From the NCBI RefSeq assembly GCF_008124835.1, contig NZ_VNHW01000001.1, forward strand, positions 62,001-126,000: a DNA stretch of 64,000 nucleotides, written 5' to 3'. Position numbers and translations under genes: made by a program. Below, one piece after another: positions 36,226 to 44,006 of the stretch. A model generated the notes under the pieces. That model searched no databases. It was given only the letters and a program-made list of their open reading frames with translations, and was not told the DNA's origin. Position 1 is the stretch's first letter. Every line of letters starts with the position of its first letter. Origin of the DNA: Blastococcus xanthinilyticus (GTDB taxonomy: Bacteria > Actinomycetota > Actinomycetes > Mycobacteriales > Geodermatophilaceae).

Positions 36226-37005
36226 TCAGCGGCCACGCCACACCGGCGGCCGGCGCTCGGCGAAGGCGGTGGAGCCCTCGCGGGCGTCCTCGGAGCCGAA
36301 CACCGGGCGGACGATCTGCTCCTGGCGCTCCCACGCCTCGTCGGCCGGCCACGACGGCGCCTCCAGCACGACCCGCTTGGTCGCGGCGACCGCCAGCGGC
36401 CCGTTCGCGGCGATCACCTCGGCGAGGGCGACGGCCGCCCCGACCGCCGATCCGTCGTCGACCACCCGGTTGACCAGGCCCACCGCCGCCGCGCGCTCGG
36501 CGTCCAGCGGGTCGCCGGTCAGCAGCAGCTCCAGCGCGACCGCGCGCGGCACCCGCTGCGGCAGGAGCAGCGCCGCCCCGCCGGCCGCGACCAGGGAGCG
36601 CTTCACCTCCGGCACCCCGAACCGTGCACCGCGGCCGGCCACCACCAGGTCGCAGGCGAGGACCAGCTCGAAGCCACCCGCGAGCGCCCATCCCTCGACG
36701 GCGGCGAGCAGCGGCTTGCGCGGCGGGGTGCGGGTGATGCCGCACAGGCCCCGGCCCTCGATCGACGGGCTCTCCCCGCGGAGGAACGCCTTGAGGTCCA
36801 TCCCCGACGAGAAGGTGCCGCCCGCGCCGGTGAGCACCCCCGCCCGCAGGTCGTCGTCGGCGTCGAGCTCGTCGACCGCGGCCGCGACCGCCCGGGCGAC
36901 GTCGCCGTCGAGGGCGTTGCGCGCGGACGGCCGGTTGATCGTGATCACCTGGACGGCGCCGCGGCGCGCCACCAGGACCTTGTCGTCGGTGTGCTCGTCG
37001 ACCAT
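36226..37005 (-). CDS. Enoyl-CoA hydratase/isomerase family protein
   Basis: The 259-residue crotonase-fold protein starts at ATG 37005 with GAGGAGG upstream. It has the oxyanion-hole regions GTFSSGMDLKAF and AVEGWALAGGFELVLACD, with the first catalytic Glu in GGFEL, and FGVPEVKRSLVAAGGAA with the second acidic position in PEV. Both Glu positions being kept favours hydratase rather than a simple isomerase. It is flanked by terminator-like hairpins on both sides, so it is probably transcribed alone. Acyl-chain preference is unknown. Confidence 0.88.
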   Translation of the reverse strand: MVDEHTDDKVLVARRGAVQVITINRPSARNALDGDVARAVAAAVDELDADDDLRAGVLTGAGGTFSSGMDLKAFLRGESPSIEGRGLCGITRTPPRKPLLAAVEGWALAGGFELVLACDLVVAGRGARFGVPEVKRSLVAAGGAALLLPQRVPRAVALELLLTGDPLDAERAAAVGLVNRVVDDGSAVGAAVALAEVIAANGPLAVAATKRVVLEAPSWPADEAWERQEQIVRPVFGSEDAREGSTAFAERRPPVWRGR

Positions 37006-37033
37006 GACGCCTCCTCGGGGGTGGGATGGCACC

Positions 37034-37064
37034 GGGCCGGGCAGCCGGTGCGGCTGCCCGGCCC
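37034..37064 (-). terminator. Hairpin between fabG-like and enoyl-CoA hydratase genes
   Basis: A perfect 13-bp stem (37034-37046 with 37052-37064) and a 5-base loop follow the reductase stop by 47 bases on the minus strand. It separates the two fatty-acid-type genes into different transcripts. Confidence 0.72.
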
Positions 37065-37111
37065 AGGGAACGTGCTGGAACGGCCCCGTCCGGCGAGGGA
37101 CGGGGTGCTGG

Positions 37112-37885
37112 TCAGGCCTTCGGGCCGCCCGCGGCGTAGACGACCTGGCCGGAGACGAAGCCGGCGCCCTCGCTGACGAAGAACGACACCAGGTGCGCGA
37201 TGTCCTCCGGCTTGCCCGTGCGGGCCACCGGGATCTGCGCGGCCGCGCCCTTGATGAAGTCGTCGAACGGGATGCCCATGCGGTCGGCGGTCGCCTTGGT
37301 CATCTCGGTCTCGATGAACCCGGGGGCGATCGCGTTGGCGGTGACGCCGAACTTGCCGAGCTCGATGGCGAGGGTCTTGGTGAACCCCTGCAGGCCGGCC
37401 TTGGCGGTGGCGTAGTTGGCCTGCCCGCGGTTGCCCAGCGCCGAGGTGCTGGACAGGTTGACGATCCGGCCCCACTTCGCGTCGATCATGTGCTTCTGCG
37501 CGGCGCGGGACATCAGGAACGCGCCCTTGAGGTGCACGTTCATGACGATGTCCCAGTCGGACTCGCTCATCTTGAACAGCATGTTGTCGCGCAGGACGCC
37601 GGCGTTGTTCACCAGCACGGTCGGTGCGCCGAGCTCGGTGGCGATGCGCTCGACGGCGGCCTCCACCTGCGCGGCGTCGCTGACGTCGGCACCGACGGCG
37701 AGCGCGCGGCCACCGGCGGCCTCGATCGCCTCGACGGTGCCCTTCGCCTGACCCTCGTCCAGGTCGAGGACGGCGACGGCGAAGCCGTCCGCCGCCAGCC
37801 GCTGGGCGGTCGCCGCGCCGATACCGCGCGCCGCGCCGGTCACGATGGCCACGCGGGGAGCCCCCGTGGTGCCTGCCTCGCTCAT
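37112..37885 (-). CDS. fabG: 3-oxoacyl-ACP/CoA reductase-like SDR
   Basis: 257 residues of a classical SDR: TGAARGIGAATAQRL (cofactor), VLVNNAGVLRDNMLFKM, the catalytic Ser in VNLSSTSALGNRGQ, NYATAKAGLQGFT (Tyr/Lys), PGFIETEMT and the C-terminal SGQVVYAAGGP. These are typical of FabG-type 3-oxoacyl reductases, including FabG4-like enzymes of mycobacteria that accept CoA esters. Acidic residues at the end of beta-2 (LDLDEG) hint at NADH preference; that point is inference. ATG 37885. Confidence 0.88.
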   Translation of the reverse strand: MSEAGTTGAPRVAIVTGAARGIGAATAQRLAADGFAVAVLDLDEGQAKGTVEAIEAAGGRALAVGADVSDAAQVEAAVERIATELGAPTVLVNNAGVLRDNMLFKMSESDWDIVMNVHLKGAFLMSRAAQKHMIDAKWGRIVNLSSTSALGNRGQANYATAKAGLQGFTKTLAIELGKFGVTANAIAPGFIETEMTKATADRMGIPFDDFIKGAAAQIPVARTGKPEDIAHLVSFFVSEGAGFVSGQVVYAAGGPKA

Positions 37886-38019
37886 GAACGTTCCCTTCGT
37901 CTCGGATGCCGACGGTCACCGGGGCGGAGAGCCCCGGCGCGCGGCGAGCTGCGCCCGACACGTTACGGCCGCCGGTGGCGGCGCCGGTCACATGGTCCGG
38001 GAGCCGCCGCGACCCCGGC

Positions 38020-38466
38020 TCAGCCCGGTCCGGTGCGCACGACGTCGACCCGGGAGAAGCCCTCGCCGGTCGAGGGCGGCACCAGCCGCGCGAGGGTGCC
38101 GTACAGCCCGGCGGGCGGCACCCGGGCCCGCCCGTGACGCGCCTCGTTGCGCCGCGCGCACACCGCCGGCGGGGTGTCGAACCACACCGCCCGCACCGGC
38201 ACCCCGGCCGCCCGGGCGAGGGCGATCAGCGCCGCCCGGTCCGCCGGGGCGGGGTTCGTGTTGTCCACGACGACGCTGCGCCCCTCGGCCAGCAGGTCGG
38301 CCACCACGCGCTGCTGGCGGGCCTCCCGGCGCCGGGCGTTGGGCCAGTGGTCCTTGCTCACGACCGCGTGCGTGCCGGCCAGGGCCGCGGCGGTCCAGGT
38401 GCTCTTGCCGCTGCCCTGCAGCCCGACCAGGACGACCAGCTCCTGCCCGGGCCCGGGTGCGCTCAG
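38020..38466 (-). CDS. P-loop AAA/polynucleotide-kinase-like protein
   Basis: A small P-loop protein of about 148 residues: Walker A in VVLVGLQGSGKSTWTA, then VVSKDHWPNARRREARQ, VVVDNTNPAPADRAALIALA and VWFDTPPAVCARRNEARHG, the layout of polynucleotide-kinase/T4 Pnkp-like and Zeta-like small kinases (lid Arg residues included). There is no ATG or GTG start in frame near the N-terminus. The best candidate is CTG at 38466, whose CTGA overlaps the stop of the upstream AI-2E permease in the same way ATGA does elsewhere in this window. Substrate (nucleic-acid end or small molecule) unknown. Confidence 0.72.
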   Translation of the reverse strand: MSAPGPGQELVVLVGLQGSGKSTWTAAALAGTHAVVSKDHWPNARRREARQQRVVADLLAEGRSVVVDNTNPAPADRAALIALARAAGVPVRAVWFDTPPAVCARRNEARHGRARVPPAGLYGTLARLVPPSTGEGFSRVDVVRTGPG

Positions 38467-39872
38467 CCCCGGCCCACCGGGGTGTCGACCTCGTCGGCGG
38501 CCCCGTCGGTGACCTGGTCGGCGGCCCCGGCGCCCGCCGAGCGGCGGTGCGGGTGGGAGTGCAGCCGGCGCATCGAGGCCAGCGTCGCGTGCCGGTCGGC
38601 CATCCGCCGCCGGGCCCGCATGGTGCGCGGCGCCCGCGGTTCCTCGCGGAGGAGGGCGTCCAGCCAGTGGCCCCGCGGGTCGACGTCCACCAGCAGCGCC
38701 TTGACCAGGAGGGTCAGCGGGATGGCCAGCAGCGCGCCCAGGGCGCCGAGCACCCAGCCCCAGAACAGCAGCGCGACGAACGTGACCGTCATCGACAGCC
38801 CCACCGAGTCGCCCACGAACCGCGGCTGGATGAGCGTCTGGACGACGAAGTTGAGCAGCGAGTAGACGACGATGATCGCCACCAGCTCGCCCCAGCCACC
38901 GGCCAGCAGGCCGAGCACCGCCGGCGGCGCAACCCCCAGCAGGAAGCCGATGTTGGGCACGTAGTTGGTGATGAAGGCCAGCAGCCCCCACAGCGGCGCG
39001 GCCGGGACGTCGAGCCACGCCAGGGCGATCGTGTCGCCGATCGCCACGATCGCGCCGAACACCGTGCTCACCAGGAGGTAGCTGCGGGTGCCGCGGGTGA
39101 AGAGCCCGAACGCGACGGGCAGGTGCGGGCGCTCGGCGGCCACCAGGGTCACCCGCCGGCTGAAGCCGCTGCTCTCGATGGCCATGAAGACCAGGGCGGA
39201 GAGCAGGAGCAGCAGCGTGGTGGCCGCGTCGGTCAGCCGGCTCAGCAGGTCGGTGGCGAGCCCGACGAGCGAGCCGTAGTCGATCTGCTCGACCAGGTCG
39301 GAGAGCTGGCCGGAGACGATGCCCCGGTTGTTGAGGTCGGCGACCACGTCGTTGATGAGGAACTGCGCCCGGTCGGCGTAGTCGGGCAGCAGCGCGGCGA
39401 ACTGGGCGACCGAGACCACCAGCAGGGCCACGAAGGCCAGCAGCACCGCCCACACCAGGAGCAGCAGGACGGTGCTGGCCAGCCAGCGCGGCACCCCGAT
39501 CCGGCGCAGCCAGCTCTGCACCGGGGCGAGCGCGATCACCACGACGAGGGCGAGGAAGACCGGCGCCACCAGCCAGGCGAGGGCCTGCAGGCCGGCGATG
39601 GCGATGGTGGCCGCCGCCGCTCCGCCGAGGAGCAGCAGCCAGCGCGGCAGGCCGGACTCCGGCGCCGGGGCCGCCGCGCCCGCGCCGGGGGCCGGGGCGG
39701 GCGGCTCGGGAGCGCTCCCGGACGCGTCCGCGGGCTCGACCGGCTCGTCCGGCGGTGCCGCCGCGTCCCGCGGCGCTGCCGTGTCACTTGCCGCTGCGGT
39801 GTCCCGTGCCGCTGCGGTGTCCCGTGGCGCTGCGGTGTCCCGTGGCGCTGCGGTGTCCCGTGGCGCTGCCAT
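38463..39872 (-). CDS. AI-2E/PerM-family permease with repeat-rich N-terminus
   Basis: From ATG 39872 (AGGGGG five bases upstream) the protein has 469 residues. The first 60-70 are a low-complexity cytosolic tail that starts with five 6-residue repeats AAPRDT. The rest is an AI-2E/PerM permease with about eight membrane helices (PRWLLLLGGAAAATIAIAG, LASTVLLLLVWAVLLAFVAL) and family motifs FITNYVPNIGFLLGVAPPAV, LLNFVVQTLIQPRFVGDSVG and LFWGWVLGALGALLAIPLTLL. Members have been tied to autoinducer-2 export, Na+/H+ antiport or unknown tasks, so the substrate is open. A second copy occurs at 44007. Confidence 0.85.
   Translation of the reverse strand: MAAPRDTAAPRDTAAPRDTAAARDTAAASDTAAPRDAAAPPDEPVEPADASGSAPEPPAPAPGAGAAAPAPESGLPRWLLLLGGAAAATIAIAGLQALAWLVAPVFLALVVVIALAPVQSWLRRIGVPRWLASTVLLLLVWAVLLAFVALLVVSVAQFAALLPDYADRAQFLINDVVADLNNRGIVSGQLSDLVEQIDYGSLVGLATDLLSRLTDAATTLLLLLSALVFMAIESSGFSRRVTLVAAERPHLPVAFGLFTRGTRSYLLVSTVFGAIVAIGDTIALAWLDVPAAPLWGLLAFITNYVPNIGFLLGVAPPAVLGLLAGGWGELVAIIVVYSLLNFVVQTLIQPRFVGDSVGLSMTVTFVALLFWGWVLGALGALLAIPLTLLVKALLVDVDPRGHWLDALLREEPRAPRTMRARRRMADRHATLASMRRLHSHPHRRSAGAGAADQVTDGAADEVDTPVGRG
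39775..39864 (-). repeat. Five 18-bp tandem repeats in the PerM N-terminus
   Basis: Units of 18 bp start at 39775 (degenerate), 39793, 39811, 39829 and 39847; the last four are nearly identical. They encode AAPRDT six-residue units. Being in frame, changes in copy number would only lengthen or shorten the tail. Confidence 0.85.
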
Positions 39873-39938
39873 GCCCACCCCCTCCCCCTCGGTCGAACCT
39901 GCTCGTCGCCGGCTCCACGGCGTCCGCGGAGCGCCCGG

Positions 39939-40337
39939 TCAGCCGCGGGCGTCCAGCAGCTCGGCCATGGCGGGCAGCTCGAAGAACACCGCGGTCGCCC
40001 GGGCGCTGGGACTCCCCGCGTCGGGGTCCGCACCGCCGTCGAGCAGCCGCCGCACCGTGTCGGTCGCCTGCCGGAAGACCGCCGACGCCAGGGCGGTCTG
40101 CCCGCGGTCGTTCGCCCGGCCGTGGTCGGCGTCCCGCTCGAGCAGCGCGGCGACGGTGTCGGCATGCCCGTGGTAGGCGGCGAGGATCAGCAGGGTGTCG
40201 CCCTTGTCGTTGGTGAGGTTCACCGGGACGCCGGCGTCGACGTAGGCGGTGAGCTCCTCGGTGTGCCCGCCGCGCGCGAGGTCGAAGACCCGCCCGGCGA
40301 GTTCGACGACTCCGGGATCGATCGGCTGGCCGCTCAC
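39939..40337 (-). CDS. Ankyrin-repeat protein
   Basis: The 132-residue protein holds about three ankyrin repeats: ELTAYVDAGVPVNLTNDKGDTLLILAAYHGH (first unit, spans about 28-58), ALLERDADHGRANDRGQTALASAVFRQ (second) and RLLDGGADPDAGSPSARATAVFFE (third), each with the G-x-T-x-L/A pattern and helical pairs. Ankyrin repeats bind other proteins. In bacteria, short ankyrin proteins often sit next to catalase or oxidative-stress genes; here the neighbours are a permease and a GNAT. The GTG start at 40337 is plausible. Partner unknown. Confidence 0.82.
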   Translation of the reverse strand: MSGQPIDPGVVELAGRVFDLARGGHTEELTAYVDAGVPVNLTNDKGDTLLILAAYHGHADTVAALLERDADHGRANDRGQTALASAVFRQATDTVRRLLDGGADPDAGSPSARATAVFFELPAMAELLDARG

Positions 40338-40439
40338 GCCGCCCAGCCTAGGAGACCCGCGCCGTCCCGGCCGGGGACCTCGGTCCGGGTTGCGCGGCGG
40401 CGCGCACGGCGGGCTGCCGCGGGCGGTCCGACGGCTGGC

Positions 40440-40940
40440 TCACAGCCACAGCTTGAAGCCGGTGTGCGAAGCGGTGAACCCGAGGCCGGCGTAGAACCGG
40501 TGCGCCTCCGCGCGGCTCCGGTCGCTGGTCAGCTGCACCAGCGTGGCGCCCTGGCGGCGGCACTCCTCGATCACCCAGCGGAGCATGGCGCCACCCAGGC
40601 CCTGCCCCCGCCGGTCGGCGCGGACCCGGACGGCCTCCACCTGCCCGCGCAGCGCGCCGCCCCGGGCGAGTCCGGGGAGGAACGACAGCTGGAGGGTGCC
40701 CACCACGTCCGGGCCGTCCGCGGCCACCACCAGCAGGTGGGCCGGATCGGCGTCGATCCGCTCGAACGCCGAGCGGTAGGGCGCGAGGTCCGCAGTCGAC
40801 TCGCGGTGCCGCCCGAGCGGGTCGTCGACCAGGAGCTCGACCAGGGCCGGGAGGTCGGCGGCGGTGGCCGGCCGCAGGGCCGCCCGGTGCCCGGGCAGCG
40901 GGCCCCACTCCGGCGGCCGCGGCCCGGGCGCTCCGGTCAT
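40440..40940 (-). CDS. GNAT-family N-acetyltransferase
   Basis: 166 residues with the acetyl-CoA binding motif VRVRADRRGQGLGGAMLRWV (about 100-119), the beta-strand LLVVAADGPDVVGTLQLSF before it, and the C-terminal LTSDRSRAEAHRFYAGLGF, a common ending of this family (RFYxxLGF). The ATG at 40940 overlaps the stop of the dienelactone hydrolase gene upstream (ATGA), so it is the second gene in that unit. Substrate not known. Confidence 0.88.
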   Translation of the reverse strand: MTGAPGPRPPEWGPLPGHRAALRPATAADLPALVELLVDDPLGRHRESTADLAPYRSAFERIDADPAHLLVVAADGPDVVGTLQLSFLPGLARGGALRGQVEAVRVRADRRGQGLGGAMLRWVIEECRRQGATLVQLTSDRSRAEAHRFYAGLGFTASHTGFKLWL

Positions 40941-41689
40941 CCGCGGGCGACGCGGTCGGTCAGCGCGAGCACGTGCTCCCACGCGTCCTGGCAGGCGTCG
41001 GCCCACTCGCCGTAGGACCGGTCGAAGAAGGAGTGCGGGGCACCGTCGTAGACGACCGCGTCCACCTCGGCGCCCGCGGTCCGCATCCGCCCGGCGAGGG
41101 CGAGCTGGTCGTCGACCGGCGTGGCGGTGTCCGCGCCGGCGATCAGCATCACCGTCGGCAGCGCGGCGCGGTCGGCCGCGTCGCCGACCAGGCCCGGCCG
41201 GCCGTAGAAGCCGGCGCACCCGGCGAGGTCCAGCTGCCCGCCGGACAGCCGCCAGGAGTGGCTGCCGCCGAAGCAGAAGCCGACGGTGACCACCGGGAGG
41301 TCGGCGCCGGCCCGGTCCCGCAGGTGGGCCACGGCGGCGGCCACGTCGGCGTCGATGCCCTCCGCCGTCGTCTGCGGGATGTGCGGCTGCCAGTCGAAGT
41401 CTCCGGGGCGGACCCCGTCCGGGCACACCCCCGCCGTGCGGCCGAACCAGTCGATGGCGACCGCGGCCAGCCCGGCCTCGGCGAACCGCTCGGCGAGGGC
41501 CACGTAGTAGGGGTGCACCCCCCGGATGTCGGGGAGGATGACCACCCCGGCGGCCGGGGCCTCGGCGGGCAGCGCGGTGGCGACCGAGAACTCGGTCCCG
41601 TCAGCGGCGGTCAGGGTGGCGGAGGACCGCTCCCCCACCGCGCCACTGCGCGGCGGGGCGGGTGGGCGGCTGTCGTGGGCGTGGCACAT
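40937..41689 (-). CDS. Dienelactone hydrolase family protein
   Basis: A 250-residue alpha/beta hydrolase. Its start MCHAHDSRPPAPP is typical of the actinobacterial dienelactone hydrolase group. The Cys-Asp-His triad is visible: C139 in GFCFGG, D187 in AGADTATP and H219 in GAPHSFFDR. Classical members open dienelactones in chlorocatechol and aromatic degradation; many actinobacterial homologues have no known substrate. It is followed by a coupled GNAT gene. No aromatic-degradation operon surrounds it, so a general esterase role is equally likely. Confidence 0.9.
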   Translation of the reverse strand: MCHAHDSRPPAPPRSGAVGERSSATLTAADGTEFSVATALPAEAPAAGVVILPDIRGVHPYYVALAERFAEAGLAAVAIDWFGRTAGVCPDGVRPGDFDWQPHIPQTTAEGIDADVAAAVAHLRDRAGADLPVVTVGFCFGGSHSWRLSGGQLDLAGCAGFYGRPGLVGDAADRAALPTVMLIAGADTATPVDDQLALAGRMRTAGAEVDAVVYDGAPHSFFDRSYGEWADACQDAWEHVLALTDRVARG

Positions 41690-41704
41690 GCCGGGTGGCC
41701 CGGC

Positions 41705-42250
41705 TCAGCTGTCGGCCGCGTCGCTGGCGGCCTGCGCCTGCCCGCCGAAGACGGCCGCGGCAACGTCGCGCCGGGCCTCGGAGAGCCAGTGGTGCTGCCG
41801 GTCGGCCTGGTCGATGAGCCGCTCGAACAGCCCGGTGTCGATGCGCTGGTCGGTCTCGCCGAGGGCGCGCAGGGTCTCGAACCCGGCGCGCTTGGCCAGC
41901 ACGGCGGTGGCGATGAACTCGAACTCCACCAGGTCGCTCAGCGGTGAGCGGCTGACCAGCCGGCCGTTGAGCTTGCCGCGGGAGAGCTTCTCCGCCACCC
42001 AGGTGGCCAGCTGCTTGTACTGGCGTACCGGCAGCCCGAGGCTGCCGAGCGTCGTCCGCAGCGCCGCCCGCTCCTCGCGGAGCTCGTCGAGCAGCTGCTC
42101 CAGCGGCCCCTCGTACGGCGTGCCCCGGTGGACGCCGAGCATTCGGCCGACCAGTTCGACGCCCCCGGTGGCCGCGGCCAGGTGGTCGTTGCAGTACACG
42201 GTCAGCAGGTCGGGGTTGCGGGCGGCACCGGCGGCGGACGACTCGGACAC
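41705..42250 (-). CDS. All-helical protein of unknown function
   Basis: The GTG at 42250, with GGAGG six bases upstream, gives 181 residues; a longer start (ATG 42286) has no such site. The body is all-helical: NPDLLTVYCNDHLAAATGGVE, LLDELREERAALRTTLGSLG, FEFIATAVLAKRAGFETLRAL and a last helix rich in Asp and His (LIDQADRQHHWLSEARRDVA). This looks like a four-helix bundle of ferritin-like type, but the typical E-x-x-H iron ligands are not in the right pattern, so metal binding is doubtful. No name can be given. Confidence 0.7.
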   Translation of the reverse strand: MSESSAAGAARNPDLLTVYCNDHLAAATGGVELVGRMLGVHRGTPYEGPLEQLLDELREERAALRTTLGSLGLPVRQYKQLATWVAEKLSRGKLNGRLVSRSPLSDLVEFEFIATAVLAKRAGFETLRALGETDQRIDTGLFERLIDQADRQHHWLSEARRDVAAAVFGGQAQAASDAADS

Positions 42251-42321
42251 GGGGCCTCCAGGAGCGATGACGGGGATCGGCGACATTGTCGTCCACCGGT
42301 GATCATCGCGCGCGCCGCACC

Positions 42322-42840
42322 TCACCCCCGCAGGAGAACGGCGACGCCGACGCACGCCGCGGCCCACAGCGCGCTGGCCAGCGTGCCGACGATGAACCGC
42401 TCGGCCGCGGCGGGGGTGCGCAGCTCGGAGAACCGGCCCAGCCCCTTGACCGCGAGGATCACCGCGAGCCCCTCGGGCCAGCCCACCAGCAGCGTGGCGG
42501 CGATCGCGGCCCGCTCCAGGACGCCGATCCAGGCGCCGCCGCGCAGGATGTCGGGATCCTGCGGCCCGCCGGACACCCCCGTGGCCGCCGGGTCGGCGGC
42601 GCGCAGGACCGCGGTGGCCACCGGACCGCCGCCGGCGACCGCGGCGAGGACCGCCAGGAGGGCGCCGGCCTGCACCGGGCCGGGCGTCCCCTCGGCCGGC
42701 CAGGCGAGGGCCGCCGACACCCCGAGCGCACCGACCAGTGCGCCGGCCCCCACCTCGACGCCCGGCCGGTCGCCCCGGACGGCGAGCAACAGCCCGGCGA
42801 GGGCCACCAGGCCCAGGACGAGGAGGACCGCGACGGTCAT
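42322..42840 (-). CDS. Small membrane protein, partner of the SatD-like regulator
   Basis: A 172-residue membrane protein with four to five hydrophobic segments (VAVLLVLGLVALAGLLLAV at the start; AGALVGALGVSAALAW; QAGALLAVLAAVAGGGPV; IGVLERAAIAATLLVGW; TLASALWAAACVGVAVLL). The middle has VLERAAIAATLLVGWPEGLAVILAVKGLGRF and FSELRTPAAAERFIVGTL, motifs that recur in small membrane proteins encoded next to SatD in Gram-positive bacteria. Its ATG overlaps the stop of the SatD-like gene (ATGA at 42837-42840), so they are made together. Function unknown. Confidence 0.78.
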   Translation of the reverse strand: MTVAVLLVLGLVALAGLLLAVRGDRPGVEVGAGALVGALGVSAALAWPAEGTPGPVQAGALLAVLAAVAGGGPVATAVLRAADPAATGVSGGPQDPDILRGGAWIGVLERAAIAATLLVGWPEGLAVILAVKGLGRFSELRTPAAAERFIVGTLASALWAAACVGVAVLLRG

Positions 42841-43424
42841 CCGGCGGCCCGCCCGAGCAGCCGGGCCGCCGTCGGCCGCAGCTCGCGCTCCAGCTCCCAG
42901 GACGCCGCGGCCAGCCGCTGGCCCACCGCCTGCCGGGAGACGCCGAGCTCCGCCGCCGCCTCCGCCTGGGTGCGCCCGGCCTCGACCAGCTCGATCGCCT
43001 CCCACGCCTGCTCGCTGCGGCGGCCCACCAGCACCGCCAGGGCGCTCAGCACGGCCTGGGCGTCGCCGGCGTCGGGCGGCACGGCGCCACGGACGGCGAG
43101 CCGCACCGGCCGCTGCTTCGCCGCGTCGACCGCCCGGCGGGCGGCGAGGAACGCCGGCCCGGTCGCGGCACGGGTGCTGGCCGGCAGCGGGTGCTGCACC
43201 GGTCCCGCCCCGATGCCGATGCTCCACCCGCCCAGCCGGACCAGCCGCAGCGCGACGTCGACGACCGCCTCCGGGCCGGCCAGGACGCCCTGGAACTCGT
43301 CCCCGGCCGTCCGCTCGAAGGCGAGCACCGTCGCGGCCTCGCCGTTGAGCTCGGTCAGCACGTCGGCCACCCGGTCAGGGCCGCGCCGGCTGGCACGCTG
43401 GTCGACGGTCAGCACGAAGGGCAT
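42837..43424 (-). CDS. SatD-like regulator with C-terminal helix-turn-helix
   Basis: 195 residues. The N-terminal part (about 1-110) starts MPFVLTVDQRASRRGPDRV and contains ERTAGDEFQGVLAGPEAVVD, GGWSIGIGAGPV and ATGPAFLAARRAVDAAK; it resembles SatD and more distantly the nucleotide-cyclase fold. The C-terminal part carries a helix-turn-helix, AGRTQAEAAAELGVSRQAVGQ. SatD is named from an acid-tolerance operon of Streptococcus mutans, but its activity is not well known. The 38-base gap ahead of its start is AT-richer than the surroundings and has AAAGGTGAG as ribosome site. The membrane gene follows by overlap. Confidence 0.75.
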   Translation of the reverse strand: MPFVLTVDQRASRRGPDRVADVLTELNGEAATVLAFERTAGDEFQGVLAGPEAVVDVALRLVRLGGWSIGIGAGPVQHPLPASTRAATGPAFLAARRAVDAAKQRPVRLAVRGAVPPDAGDAQAVLSALAVLVGRRSEQAWEAIELVEAGRTQAEAAAELGVSRQAVGQRLAAASWELERELRPTAARLLGRAAG

Positions 43425-43462
43425 GCCGCAAGTTTCTCACCTTTCCCCGGCAAGAGCAAGGT

Positions 43463-43930
43463 TCAGAGCTTGTCGGCCACGTCGGCGGGGAAGCCGCCGG
43501 TCGCGACCGGCCCCCATCCGGTGACGGTCACCCGCAGCAGCGACTTGCCCTGGCGCACCATGGCCGCCCGGTACTCGTCCCAGTCGGGGTGCTCCCCGCT
43601 GATCGCGCGGTAGTAGTCGACCAGCGGTTCCAGCGCCTCGGGCAGGTCGAGGACCTCGGCGGTGCCGTCCAGCTGCACCCACGCCCCGTCCCACTCGTCC
43701 GACAGCACGCACATCGACACGGCGGCGTCCCGCCGGGCGTTCGTCGCCTTGGCTCGGCCGGGATAGGTGGAGACCACCACGCGCCCCTCGGTGTCGACGC
43801 CGCAGGTGACCGGCGAGAGCTGCACGCCCCCACCCCGGCGGCGGGTGAGCAGGACCGCCCGGTGGCGGGGGCGGAGGAACTCCAGCAGGGCATCCCGGTC
43901 GACCCGGTCGGCGGTGGCGATCTTCGGCAT
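43463..43930 (-). CDS. PPOX-class F420/FMN-dependent oxidoreductase
   Basis: A 155-residue split-barrel flavin-fold protein: FLRPRHRAVLLTRRRGGGVQLSPV, VVSTYPGRAKATNARRDAAVSMCVL (cofactor phosphate contact by RAKATN), AWVQLDGTAEVLDLP and YRAISGEHPDWDEYRAAMV. These are hallmarks of the actinobacterial PPOX family close to Rv1155, whose members bind F420 or FMN. It is probably a small cytosolic reductase. Substrate unknown. ATG 43930; divergent from the AI-2E permease at 44007. Confidence 0.86.
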   Translation of the reverse strand: MPKIATADRVDRDALLEFLRPRHRAVLLTRRRGGGVQLSPVTCGVDTEGRVVVSTYPGRAKATNARRDAAVSMCVLSDEWDGAWVQLDGTAEVLDLPEALEPLVDYYRAISGEHPDWDEYRAAMVRQGKSLLRVTVTGWGPVATGGFPADVADKL

Positions 43931-44006
43931 GCCCGAACGCTACGACGAAGGTGTGATGATCGTTCCGTGCCCGGTCCCGGCCCGGCATGTGTGCTGAGAT
44001 CGGCGC

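Noticed and set aside
38467-39453. Long in-frame extension of the P-loop kinase across the permease
   Set aside because: This would overlap most of the permease in another frame and has shadow-like Arg/Gly/Pro composition.
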